A DNA stretch of 24,857 nt from Sanchytrium tribonematis (GCA_018985235.1 JADGIG010000071.1:1-24857), one strand, 5' to 3'; counted from the stretch's first letter, positions 13,885 to 23,967 are shown. Notes: generated by a model from the letters alone, not told the origin. Translations and numbers: made by a program.

Positions 13885-15341
13885 ATGATTTTGGTGTTAC
13901 TTATATTGGGTTCATTAGTAAGGCAATTGAATTCCATAATGGCAACGAATTATAATAAAGGATGTCTTCTTTTGAAAAGAAAAGCATTGAAATCTCAAGA
14001 ATTGAAGGCAAAAAATTATCGAAAGAAGAATTGAGGGTTGTAGCAAATTATGCATTGTATCTATGTGAATGTGGAGATTTTGATTTCTTCGACTATTTGA
14101 AAGTACATAAACCTGTCTCTTTATCTTCTGAATTGATAGATTTTGATTCGGAAAACAAAATCAACCTTTTACGTTTGTTTATCGGGGAGGGAAAAACAGA
14201 ATTAAATAAAGACATGATGGCCAATTTGATCAAGTCCGCAATGAATCCATTTCATCTGGAATTATTTACGGAATTGAGAAATAAAGAACCTGTATTAGCT
14301 GCTAAACTGGCGGTTGAAAAAAAAGACGAAGAAATCATAGCTGCATTGTTGGATATTGCTATAAAGAACAGCATCGATGTGTATCTTCAAAATTATTTTA
14401 AATTATTATGGCACTCTGGGAATTCAATGATTTTGATACATGCTCAATTGGATGTAAGATTATTAAAAACGTATCTAGAAATCTTGAAAAACATAGGTGG
14501 TCGCAAGCATTGCAAGTTATTAGAAGCCTATGCAATTTTGAATCCAAATTATTTTGAATTTGACAAAAAAGCGGATCTCGAAGAATGTCAAATAAAGGGT
14601 CTCTACACCCATCAAACCAAATTAGCACTTATTGTAGGAGCAAGCGATATAACCATGGATATACTGGTGGAAGAGTATGAAAATGGGATACTGCAGGGGG
14701 ATTTTGATGACCCTGGCTATTTTAAAGGTTATAAACATAAAATAACAGATCAGTGTGTTAGCACTGTCGAGAAATTATTTGAAAAAGTCACTTTAAGAGA
14801 GGAAATCAAACAAATGCTACTAGTTTTCTATGATTTTGAGAATTGCGAATTGTTTCAAAAATTATTGGATAAAAATGAAGGTTTTATACTAGAAATACTA
14901 AAATACGGATTGGAACTGCATAAATCCAAACTGCACTGCTCAAATAGCTTTAAAAACTATTACTCTCAAAATGCATTGCCATTAGATTTAGTACTATTGC
15001 AATTATTTTTACATACGGATAAATCCGTCAAAGTGTATCCAAAATTAAAAATTTTAATGAGTTTGTTCCACTCTATTGTAGGGCCTAATATCTGTGAGAG
15101 TATTGCATCAATTAATCAACAAACAGCAACGGAATTATACAACTGGATGTACAGATTCGTATTAGAACGAACAGATTATTATTCAGTATTTCTTGGAACT
15201 GTTAGACATTTGACATTTGCACTTCATCTTAAACTCAATCATCATGCTACTTATGATGTAGAATGTATGAAATTCTACCATTTTGCATCTTGGTCCAAAC
15301 AAGTATTTTTAAATCAAATTGGTGTAGAGATTAAACAATAA
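13885..15341 (+). CDS. Secreted paralogue B (unknown family), -1 frame break near N-terminus
   Basis: The true start is probably the ATG at 13885, because MILVLLILGSLVRQLNSIMA matches the signal peptide and N-terminal block of paralogue A (MIFILLVLGTLSDQLEYMML), followed by KGCL as in KGCF. That frame closes after about 50 codons. The conserved body (LSKEELRVVANYALYLCECG onward) runs in the -1 frame to 15341. Exactly at the junction sits AAAAAAT (14010-14016) in the X-XXY-YYZ phase, and slipping there gives KAKN then LSKEEL. Without the slip, an internal Met at 13962 gives a 459-residue protein with no signal peptide. Blocks shared with A and C include AMNPFHLELFTELRNKEP, HCKLLEAYA, YDFENC and RHLTFALHLKLN. 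The stop lies in AATAAA (15337-15342). Confidence 0.6.
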
Positions 15342-15420
15342 AAGATTGTTTGAAATATTCGCAATACCTTGACATTTTAATTGGTTCTCTAGAATTCACG
15401 TGCCTCCGTATGATGCAATT

Positions 15421-15459
15421 TGACGTCATTGTGATCTTTTAAAAATCTCTCTTTCCCCC
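15421..15459 (+). promoter_or_regulatory. CRE palindrome, TATA-like box and C-run of paralogue C
   Basis: TGACGTCA (15421-15428) is the full palindromic CRE/ATF site known from bZIP factors. TTTTAAAA follows at 15437-15444, then CCCCC at 15455-15459 and the ATG at 15468. An E-box CACGTG lies at 15398-15403. Confidence 0.55.
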
Positions 15460-15467
15460 AATTTGAA

Positions 15468-16946
15468 ATGCTTTTGACATGGCTCGTACTGGCTATTAAA
15501 ATCAAGGACTTGGAGGGAATGATGTTAAATGGGAAATATCAAAAAAAGTGGATGATGTGCTTTCAATCATCTAAACCTGCTTGGACTTCTTTACAAGTCA
15601 AAGAATGGATTGGTGTTAAACAATTTTCAGATGCAGATGGTGAGATTCTCTCTGACTATGCCATTTTAAGAAAGGTGTGTAAAAATGAAAGTGAATTATT
15701 CAATCACATGGTTACTTTGAGACCCAAGTTGTTGTTGGAAAGAATTATCGCCTCAAAATCAATTGAATTAAGTCAAAAAACCAACCTTGTTGCTGACTTT
15801 CGCGCATCATGCAAGATTATGCATGACGATTGGCTTGATTTGATGTTGCAATTTTCAGTGAAATCATCAATTAAGGATTTGTTTGTAACATTAAGAAATG
15901 AAGTACCCGAATTGGCTGCTAGACATGCTGTCAACTATGGATCATCAGATGTGATCATTTGGTTATTGGAAATTGCCAAAAACAGCCACATAGATGTCCA
16001 TATTCAAAATTATTTCCGACTTTTGTTTACAAATACAAAATCTAAAATTTTAGTTGATTTTCATATTGATATATCTATGTATTACTCTATTCTGAAATCT
16101 CTTGATGGAAATGAGCATTGTAAATTACTAGAGGCGTATGCAGTGCGAAATCCAAACTTTTTTAATTTTGCAAAAGAGGAAGATATAACAGATTGTAAGA
16201 TCACGGGACTATATCCACATCAAACCAGACTAGCACTTGTTTTAGGAGCTACTGAAAACACCGTGGAAAAATTAGTGAGCAACTTTAAAGTGGAGAATTT
16301 ACAGGGTTTAAATGAGAGATATATTTTGTCAAATTTACGACATGGTGCAGCAGATCAATTCGAATCTAATTTGTATCCATTGATTGAACGAGTGAAATCT
16401 AATGAAGGTATTAAAAACACATTGAAGTTGTTTTATGATTTTGAAAATTGTAATTTGTTGGATTATCAATTACGAGCACATTCAAGGTTTTATTTGACAA
16501 TTTTGAAATATGGATTAAGAAATGGTGCAACTAGATTAAATTGTGTGCAAATATTTGCGACTTATTATGCTTCTGAAATTTTGACATTGGATTTAGATAC
16601 ATTGAAAACATTTTATTTTACAGATCCAACAAAGGCAAATTACGTTGATGGAGTCGCTGCTAGAGAACCCATTGTGAGTATAATGAGTACAAGAGTTTGT
16701 GATTTTGTAAATAGTCTTGAGCTTGAAACAGCAAAAGTATCATTTGAATGGCTATTAGGATTCTATAAACATCGAGCTGTGGATAATTATGAATTGTATC
16801 AGACCACCACAAGGCATTTGGTATATGCGTTTTATTTAAAAGCCAACAGAGAAATGGAGTTTATGAAGAAATGCCAAAATACTGCGAATTATGCATCACA
16901 GACAAAAGAAAAAATGTTGAATCTGTTCAGTGGCTCTTCAAACTAA
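15468..16946 (+). CDS. Secreted paralogue C (unknown family), intact
   Basis: A 492-residue intact ORF and the best template for the triplet. The N-terminus is a signal-like MLLTWLVLAIKIKD, then LEGMMLNGKYQKKWMMCF, the conserved N-terminal block. The body is mostly alpha-helical, with conserved blocks DVHIQNYFRLLF, EHCKLLEAYAVRNPNFFNFA, CKITGLYPHQTRLALVLGA, AADQFESNLYPLIERV, LFYDFENC, FATYYASEILTLDLDTLK and TRHLVYAFYLKAN. Several Cys are conserved with A and B, for example in HCKLLEAY and ENC. No enzyme motif or known repeat was recognised. A secreted or lumenal helical protein, possibly lineage-specific, is the most that can be said. A poly(A) signal (16964-16969) sits three bases before the next gene's first ATG. 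Confidence 0.65.
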   Translation: MLLTWLVLAIKIKDLEGMMLNGKYQKKWMMCFQSSKPAWTSLQVKEWIGVKQFSDADGEILSDYAILRKVCKNESELFNHMVTLRPKLLLERIIASKSIELSQKTNLVADFRASCKIMHDDWLDLMLQFSVKSSIKDLFVTLRNEVPELAARHAVNYGSSDVIIWLLEIAKNSHIDVHIQNYFRLLFTNTKSKILVDFHIDISMYYSILKSLDGNEHCKLLEAYAVRNPNFFNFAKEEDITDCKITGLYPHQTRLALVLGATENTVEKLVSNFKVENLQGLNERYILSNLRHGAADQFESNLYPLIERVKSNEGIKNTLKLFYDFENCNLLDYQLRAHSRFYLTILKYGLRNGATRLNCVQIFATYYASEILTLDLDTLKTFYFTDPTKANYVDGVAAREPIVSIMSTRVCDFVNSLELETAKVSFEWLLGFYKHRAVDNYELYQTTTRHLVYAFYLKANREMEFMKKCQNTANYASQTKEKMLNLFSGSSN

Positions 16947-16971
16947 CTGTAGTTTCCAATCGAAATAAAAA

Positions 16972-18362
16972 ATGATCAAAATATCCAAAAATCTTGGAAA
17001 CACGTTTTTTCAACCAATCAAATTTAATTTCAACTTCAAACTCGATATTTCCCCCAAACCCAAAATGCAGCAAGAAGCAGAGTATATTCGTCAACATATC
17101 CCATCTCCATATATCCCACTCATATTTAAAATCAAATCTGATTTAGGATTGACTATATTGGAAATTCCAGATATCAAAATCCCATTTTTAAGTGCATCTG
17201 AATCTAAGCAATTGGTAATCCAACAAACACTCTCATTAGAAAGCAAATTACAAATATTAAGTAAAACCAACCAAAAACAATGGAAATATATTATAAATGA
17301 GCTAGAAATGCAAATATTGCAGCATAATGAATTAACAAAACATAAAATAAAAGAATTGGTACAGGGACAAGTTCAACCCACTGGATCATTTATACAAAGC
17401 ATCTATAATTTTGCATTAGGCAGTATCGGTGGCGCTATTGGTGCATTTTCTATTTATCCAATTGACTTGGTAAAAACTCGAATGCAAAATCAAAGAAATG
17501 TAGTTGGTGAAGTCATGTACAAGAATAGTTGGGATTGTTTTAATAAAGTATTCAAAAGGGAAGGATTACGCGGATTATATGGTGGATTAGCACCTCAAAT
17601 GGTGGGCGTGGCACCTGAAAAAGCCATAAAATTAACTAGCAATGAATTTGTGAGATCATTTTGGGATGAAGAAGATATTCCACTATGGGGTGAAGTATTA
17701 GCTGGCTGCATAGCTGGTGGATCACAAGTTATCTTCACTAATCCATTGGAAATTGTCAAAATTCGATTGCAACTTCAAGGAGAATTGGGATTAAAATCAA
17801 ATGCTGTGGAAATTATTAAGCATTTGGGTTTAGTTGGATTATACAAGGGTGCTGGGGCATGTTTATTGCGTGATATTCCATTTAGTGGCATCTATTTTAC
17901 TGCATATAATCATTTTAAAAAGGATCTCTTTCATGAAGAAGCAAAAGGCAAATTACCCATTTCTGAGTTGCTAATGAGTGGCGCCGTAATTTCATATTGA
18001 CTTAGTTGGCTGGGATGCCATCTGCATACTTGACAACCCCCGCAGATGTCATAAAAACGAGATTGCAAGTGGAAGCACGAAAGGGACATACTTCCTACAC
18101 GGGGATCATTCACTGCTTCAAGACCATTTTAAAAGAAGAAGGCTATCGTGCATTGTTTAAAGGCGGTGCTGCTAGAGTATTTAGATCCAGTCCGCAATTT
18201 GGAGTGACTTTGGCGAGTTATGAATTATTAAAAAGAAGTTTCCCACTCCCATCTAATCATAAACCGACTCAATATACAGAAGATATGATGCTCAAAAGAA
18301 TGGAGAGAGCATCTAAGATATTAAGTGAAATGAAATATAAATATGGTGTGCCTAATAAATAA
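16972..18362 (+). CDS. Mitochondrial aspartate/glutamate carrier, EF-hand-less, with 20-nt intron
   Basis: A two-exon gene (16972-17985 and 18006-18362) encoding 456 residues. The C-terminal 300 residues form an SLC25 carrier with three repeats, each with P-x-[DE]-x-[VI]-[29 protein letters not shown] and [15 protein letters not shown]. The residues [20 protein letters not shown] and [18 protein letters not shown] are close to the Aralar/citrin (SLC25A12/13) aspartate/glutamate carrier of the inner mitochondrial membrane, part of the malate-aspartate shuttle. The long EF-hand regulatory domain of animal members is absent and replaced by about 130 residues without EF-hands, so Ca2+ control is probably lost. 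An in-frame ATG at 17065, ten bases after a C-run, could be the true start. Confidence 0.8.
17986..18005 (+). other. 20-nt spliceosomal intron
   Basis: GTAATTTCATATTGACTTAG. It begins exactly at a codon boundary. Removal joins LLMSGA to [17 protein letters not shown], restoring the third SLC25 repeat (compare A-G-x-P-x-x-x-x-T-P-A-D-V-I-K). Retention leads to a TGA within the intron. It contains a TTGAC resembling a branch-point core six bases before the TAG. Confidence 0.85.
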
Positions 18363-18379
18363 TTTGAAATTTATTTATT

Positions 18380-19513
18380 TTATTCCTTTTTCAATTGAAG
18401 TGGCGCATTTAATTCAATTAATTTTAATGCTGGCCACTTTCCATCTCTAAATGGACATTGTAAATCCTTCAAAACATCATTTGCAACTGTTTTAGAGCAT
18501 TGTTTGACACTGCAGCCAATCCACTCAAATCTCTCCACCAATTTGGGAATGGTAAAGTGCAAATCTTGCAATAATGCACTAATTTCCATATTCACACCAT
18601 CTTCATTTAGAATACTTGGCATATTCAATAAAACACACTGAAATCCCTCTAAAGAAATTACTAAAATCATGATAAAATTCAATAGTTTAGATTTCATTGG
18701 CAATGTCAATAATTGCTTCATTTTGGAGTATTCATCTGTTGTAGATTCAGTAAATTGAGACTGCAAATATTCTGCCATTTCACCAGAAACATTTAAAAGT
18801 CGTTTTAATTGGATGATATTCATATTGGTTCTACTGCTTTGTTTGTAGAGTTTAATGAGAATATCAATAACCAATAGCCATCTAATATGTTCTGGATTAT
18901 TATTATGGGCCTGACTGGCACGAATGATGCGTTGTTTTGCAAATTGAGTCAAATGGTTGATATTTTGTTTGATGGATAATGGATCATGAAATAGGTCTAA
19001 AATGAATTTAATGTTGATTGTATTCAATATATTTAGTGGTAGGAGGTTGGAGAATGGATAAATGCTCTCTTTATTTAGCGTATTTGGATCAAAAATGGGC
19101 AATAAATTATGAAATGAATTTGTAGTGGTAGATTCTACTGGGATAGGTTGAGATTGCATCACTTGTGATAATGCATCTAAAGTGCCTTGTTGCACTGCAC
19201 TTTTATCCATTTGATTTAATAATGATTTGGTCTTTCTAGTTCCAAAATCAGTTCCGAGTTGCTTTTTAGATTTATAATATTCAATTTGTTGTTCCTGTTG
19301 ACGTGGCTGTAGATTATAGTTGATTTTACCATGGATAAATGGAATAGGTGTCCATTTGTTGTCTACAACATGAAAATATCGATCATTTGCATTCGAATGA
19401 CCTGTAAATTCAATATTGTCATAATTCGCAGTGATTTGAACTGTGTCATCATTGATTTGGATGTCTGGTTTGGTTTGTTTAAAGAGATTATGTGAAAAGT
19501 CACCTACCAACAT
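18380..19513 (-). CDS. RPA49: RNA polymerase I subunit RPA49-like
   Basis: A 377-residue protein matching the A49 subunit (POLR1E) of RNA polymerase I, which with A34.5 aids initiation and elongation on rDNA. The N-terminal half is beta-rich, as in the dimerisation domain. The diagnostic patch SKKQLGTDFGTRKTKSLL (residues 82-99) corresponds to the L-G-x-x-F-G-T-x-K-[AS]-[KR]-K segment of A49. The C-terminal half (about 150-377) fits the tandem winged-helix region in length and helix content. Length is close to fungal relatives. On the minus strand GGGATCAAAC lies 15 nt before the ATG, as it does 13 nt before POP5. The stop lies in AATAAA (18379-18384), only 17 nt from the convergent carrier gene's stop. 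Confidence 0.7.
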   Translation of the reverse strand: MLVGDFSHNLFKQTKPDIQINDDTVQITANYDNIEFTGHSNANDRYFHVVDNKWTPIPFIHGKINYNLQPRQQEQQIEYYKSKKQLGTDFGTRKTKSLLNQMDKSAVQQGTLDALSQVMQSQPIPVESTTTNSFHNLLPIFDPNTLNKESIYPFSNLLPLNILNTINIKFILDLFHDPLSIKQNINHLTQFAKQRIIRASQAHNNNPEHIRWLLVIDILIKLYKQSSRTNMNIIQLKRLLNVSGEMAEYLQSQFTESTTDEYSKMKQLLTLPMKSKLLNFIMILVISLEGFQCVLLNMPSILNEDGVNMEISALLQDLHFTIPKLVERFEWIGCSVKQCSKTVANDVLKDLQCPFRDGKWPALKLIELNAPLQLKKE

Positions 19514-19528
19514 CTTTTTGTATCTCCG

Positions 19529-19538
19529 GTTTGATCCC
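19529..19538 (-). promoter_or_regulatory. GGGATCAAAC element
   Basis: Ten-base element on the minus strand upstream of the RPA49 start. The identical element lies upstream of POP5 (1631-1640, minus strand). Confidence 0.4.
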
Positions 19539-22030
19539 TTTCAAAATCATTTATTTCAAATCTATTTATTTTTTAAGCAACTTTGGAGATGCAGGATGTG
19601 TATATGTTTCCACGAATCTGTATTTCATTTAACCCTTTTCAATGGCTAGGACTATCGTCTATTTTGATAATGTTTCTAATTTATGAATTTTGTTAAACAA
19701 TATTACATGTTGTAAATTATAGAAATAATAATATTATTTTTTATTATCGATGTATTTGTGATCAGATCCACCATAAACCTGGAATCTCATCCTTTTTAAA
19801 AAGAGTAATTTAAGGACAAATTTATTAATAAAGCAAAAACCCAAGGCTGTATGTTCGATTTTCATTAAAGAACCTCCTTTATATACATATTTTTGTGGAA
19901 TAAAAAGTAAGCACTTCATTTAAATAATATTTATCCCAGCTAAAAGACTGATTATGGAGAGCAATTAAAGAAGAAGTACGAGATTTTTTTTAAATTATAT
20001 TATTAATAATAGGGCAACAAGTGCAGCAGTAATTAGTAAATAATTGAGATTTGGCAAACAGGCTAACATTGCAGAAATGCAATTTGTCTACTGCGTCCAG
20101 AACACTAACCTGACGTGATTCATGCACAGGAAAGGGTGGGCAGCCAAAACAATACAAACCACTCACGGTAATCTTCAATTCCCAGTGTCTTACTGATTCC
20201 TGCCTTTTCGAAAATAAATTATTTGTGCTACGTTTTAACGTACTGTGTTTATAAGTTCAATAAAGAGTTCAAAAGCATAACCGCATGCATTTTGATTAAA
20301 AACTCAAATGAACAAAGAAGCAAATATCGGAAACATCGAGTCAAAATGATCCCCCATATTAATAAACATTAGTGAGGATCTTACACAGCTTTAATTTCTA
20401 AAAGACAGTTATGGACATTCCCCTTCCACAAAATTGTCTTTGTAACAACCTGAAGCTGTAGAGTATGTATTTAGTCTCAAACCTCTTCGCTTTTTCAATT
20501 TTAATATGGTACACTGAAAAAGGGTCAACTTGGTTGCTTGGAAATGCTTCTTTCTTCTTAGCTTTTAAATCAGAATGTAATTTTTGAATGTAGAAACCAA
20601 TTGTGTGTAAATTGGCTTTTTTAATTCATCAATCTTTGATAAAAAGGCATTTTCTAATTTGATCAATGCATTATATTATGACGTAAGAAGATTTGGATTT
20701 GCATAACGCGAAATCTAAAATTTTAAAAAATCCACAAAAAATAAATGATACTATTGAAAGGTAGATAAAGAACTAAGTGACTACGGAAGCCGATTTAATG
20801 CACAAAAAAAGTCATGCAACTACAATAATTTTCAATCAAGGGAATTAAACCGTTTTTTTGTTGAAAACGTAGAGAAATTAAGGGTCTATTCAAATTTATC
20901 AAAATCCACATGAGAGGAATTGGAAGTGAAATAATACAGTTGAAAAAGATGATCACAGCGCAAAAAAAGAAAGGACCTTATACATATACATTATTTGCTT
21001 CATTTAAATTCAGGCCGAAATTTAATATTGATTGATTCATTTCCAGTAAGATGAGTTGACTGATGTGGTTGGGGTTTATGGCTCCTAGGATGAACACGCA
21101 GACCGAATGCCCGGGGTTCAGCCTGTTAATGGGAAAAGCTGCTTCGGTTACTACACAACCCTTTGATACATAAAAATGTAAAAAGTACAAAAATAACTAA
21201 ATATAATGTTTCACCTCAGTTTTTTACACTCTCAAGTCACAAATAAAGATCGACATTGTCATTAAGAAGGTGGCTTGTGTCGAGGTCAAATGTGTAAATC
21301 GCTATTATACAAAAGTTAATTAGTAAACTAGGCATAATTTTTGCTTATGTTCGTGTAAATAACAAATTTAGCAAATTCAACTGAATTTCTTGCTTTTTGA
21401 CACTTTCAATTTATATTTCAGGTATTGTTGGATACTTACTATAATTTTCTTTAGATATTATAGTTGGTCTTTTGTGGCAGAAATAACAATTTCATGAAAA
21501 TGATGATCATATTTAGGTTCAAATCGCTTTTGTTAGTGATGTTTTTCCGAAAATTTGTTGAATATGGAATTTAGTTTTCAATTGGACTGTATAAGACGCA
21601 TTTGCTTTAGAGCGGCTTTTTGTTCGAATAGAGAGGAATTGCGAAGTCCTTGCTATCTTTGGTTCATTTGGATTTTTAATTGAAAGTCCATGATCTAAAA
21701 TGGGCACCAAAAATGTCCGAAACATCTTTAATTTAGTGTCAATAGGTAAACCGTTATGAAATTAGCCAAATTCATATGCAATAGACATTACTTGCCCGAA
21801 TTTTTGATATTTTTCATTAAGAAATTCTGTGTAATTAATACCAAAAGTATCAAAGTTAATGCCAACTAGTCACTGTGCGTTGTTAGTCTTTCCAATTGGT
21901 ATGTCGTAGTCAAGTATATAAGTGCAATTTTTTTGTTGTAAATGTTGAGAAGGTTTTTGAAAATAATTTTTTCATTTTTGGTATCTAAATAGCCCTGTCA
22001 AAATGGTTTGAAGATAATCTCATTTTTATG
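19539..22030. other. Gene-poor AT-rich region
   Basis: About 2.5 kb with only short ORFs in conflicting frames. No tRNA, no clear protein homology and no tandem repeat was seen. One patch (about 21055-21165) is clearly richer in G+C than its surroundings and is listed separately. The region begins a block with transposon remnants, so most of it is probably decayed mobile DNA. Confidence 0.5.
21055..21165. other. G+C-rich island in AT-rich spacer
   Basis: It contains CCCGGGG and several GC-rich runs within otherwise very AT-rich DNA. A minus-strand ORF of 70 codons (20978-21190) spans it (CVVTEAAFPINRLNPGHSVC...), with no recognised family. A structured RNA gene or a relic of a transferred or mobile sequence is possible. 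No tRNA fold was found. Confidence 0.3.
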
Positions 22031-22034
22031 TTCT

Positions 22035-22899
22035 ACTAAAGGGGCATTTTAAAAGGAATGTAGAAGATTTATGCGTGTGTTGTCGTTAAGGGAAAAGAAT
22101 TCTTGTACGAAACAAAATATGGTTCGACAATGCACAGGATAATAGATTAATAAGAGTAATTAGCAATAGTAAAAAGCATTTAGTCGATGGGGTACCTTAT
22201 CAAGATTTATGTCAGTTTAGTTATATTGCATTAAGACTTGCACTTTTGATTTATAATGAAAACACCACATAATTGAATTAGAAGATCCACTTTACTCAGG
22301 ACAATTTTCATCTTTTCTTTGACCACTTAAATATTTCTCAAAATATCTTTGGATTTGGAAGAGCTGAATGACCAACGCTTAAAATGGCCCAACAATCTTT
22401 GAGATGTAGATGGATTTACTATGCTAGTTTTGGCGACTATTTATGCAAAGGATTCTATCAAGAAAGCGAAAATAATTGGATTGTGCTGTATAAAAAGACA
22501 TCATTTTTGATTTCACTAATAGATGATAAATATGGGTGTTCATGCCATTATAACATCACCCATCGTATGCCCTGTATACATTTGATATATTTAAATGAAA
22601 ATGCACTCACTTCCAATCTTATTCCGCACTTCATTCCTCATTTTTGGTTTGCAATGAAACGGTCTAATGAAAATTGCAAATTACAAACATTTGGCAGAGA
22701 TATTTATGGATTCGGGATTGAAATGGCGTTAGATATATTGGATATTAATTCAAATGATATAGATTATAACACGAGAGATAGAATGGAATCTATTAAACGA
22801 GAAATTGAGCAATATTTCCTCAGTCGTGATGATTTAGGCAATAATAGACTAGTAAAGTGGATGGAGAGATGCTTGGATTCAATAAAATCAGTCAAATAA
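22035..22899 (+). mobile_element. MULE/FAR1-like transposase remnant with SWIM zinc finger
   Basis: The intact ORF at 22384-22899 (171 residues) carries CSCHYNITHRMPCIHLIYL, a SWIM zinc-binding motif (C-x-C-x9-C-x-H), as found C-terminal to the catalytic domain of Mutator-like transposases and the FAR1/FHY3 family. In the preceding 350 nt, short frames interrupted by stops (for example HFKRNVEDL and IWFDNAQDNRLI) could be the end of a transposase core. The catalytic part is not intact. No terminal inverted repeat or target duplication was identified. The piece is either a domesticated SWIM protein or the tail of a dead element. Confidence 0.55.
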
Positions 22900-23960
22900 C
22901 TGCAATCTAATGCATTTAAGAGATGTTGACTTTAGTTTCGAGGAGATTCTCCTTCAAAGTATTTATTAAATATTTTTTGTGGATCGTAGTTGGACAGCTG
23001 GTTTGTTAAAATTAACATATTTGAAGCATCATAATTGATCAAACATAACATAGGTTTTCGTTGGCTTTCTCTCTTATAAAATAGTAATTATTCTTAGTTG
23101 TTTCTTTTCACTTATGATTCACTAAATAAGTAACCTAATGGAATTATAAGCAGCTTGATGTAAGTTTAAAATAACAATGACAAGAAATTAGTTTTAACTG
23201 CGTAAACTCGAATAAATATTGAGCGAAAAAGTATTGAAAGTATGTGTATTTATTGCTGAGTTCTGAGTGCACTAGATAGTCGACTTATTGAGAATAAATA
23301 TCTTTAAAAAATCACCGAATTTCAGAATTTTATTTATTAAATTTGTCCTACCCAAATGTAATATTTATTGTTCGAGTACCTGTTTTTAAATGATATTTGA
23401 ACAAATAATGTTGTTCATGAGGCTTTTTGGGCAACAAATAGTAAAAATTGCTCTTATTAATAAATTATATTCTAACCATACTTAAATAAAGTTCTCTTAT
23501 ATATTTACAGGGAAACAACATGAATGTCAGCAATTAATGAAGAATCAAAATGTCAATCTCTCAAAATGTTCATGATTGGTATCAGAGAAACGAAATTTGT
23601 ATGATGGTAATGAAACTGATACATGTTTTGCTTAAATTCTAAATCATTAATGATAGATTTGAATGTAAAAAATATGTTCTAGAGTAAAAATCTTATTGCA
23701 AGATGGAGACGCAATATCATTTGATCTCGCAACCATGTGATAATTTATGATGTCATCAGTGTCAAGCAAGAATCTTTATAATTTGGATAATTTGGTAGGA
23801 AGTAGTGGGTTGGTTTCCAATATATCAAGTAGTGAGTCTTACAAAAGTGACTGGACGTCTGGAATAGATGCTGAAGTGATTACTCATGATGAAATCTATG
23901 GAAATCTTTGAGAATGGGGGAGTTACAAAAATTAATTCATTTTGGCAAACAATTAGTTAA
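22900..23960. other. AT-rich spacer, no gene seen
   Basis: About 1 kb with no ORF above 60 codons and no recognised RNA gene. Several AATAAA-like runs occur at the level expected for such composition. Confidence 0.5.
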
Positions 23961-23967
23961 TAAAAAT

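Noticed and set aside
14398-14628. Minus-strand ORF within paralogue B
   Set aside because: It is the shadow of a conserved plus-strand block.
17931-18113. Minus-strand ORF across the carrier intron
   Set aside because: It is antisense to the third SLC25 repeat and has no independent support.
21045-21130. tRNA or C/D-box snoRNA in the G+C-rich patch
   Set aside because: A GGTTCAGCC resembles a T-arm and ATGA/CTGA strings occur, but no acceptor or anticodon stems, or terminal stem with properly spaced boxes, could be drawn.
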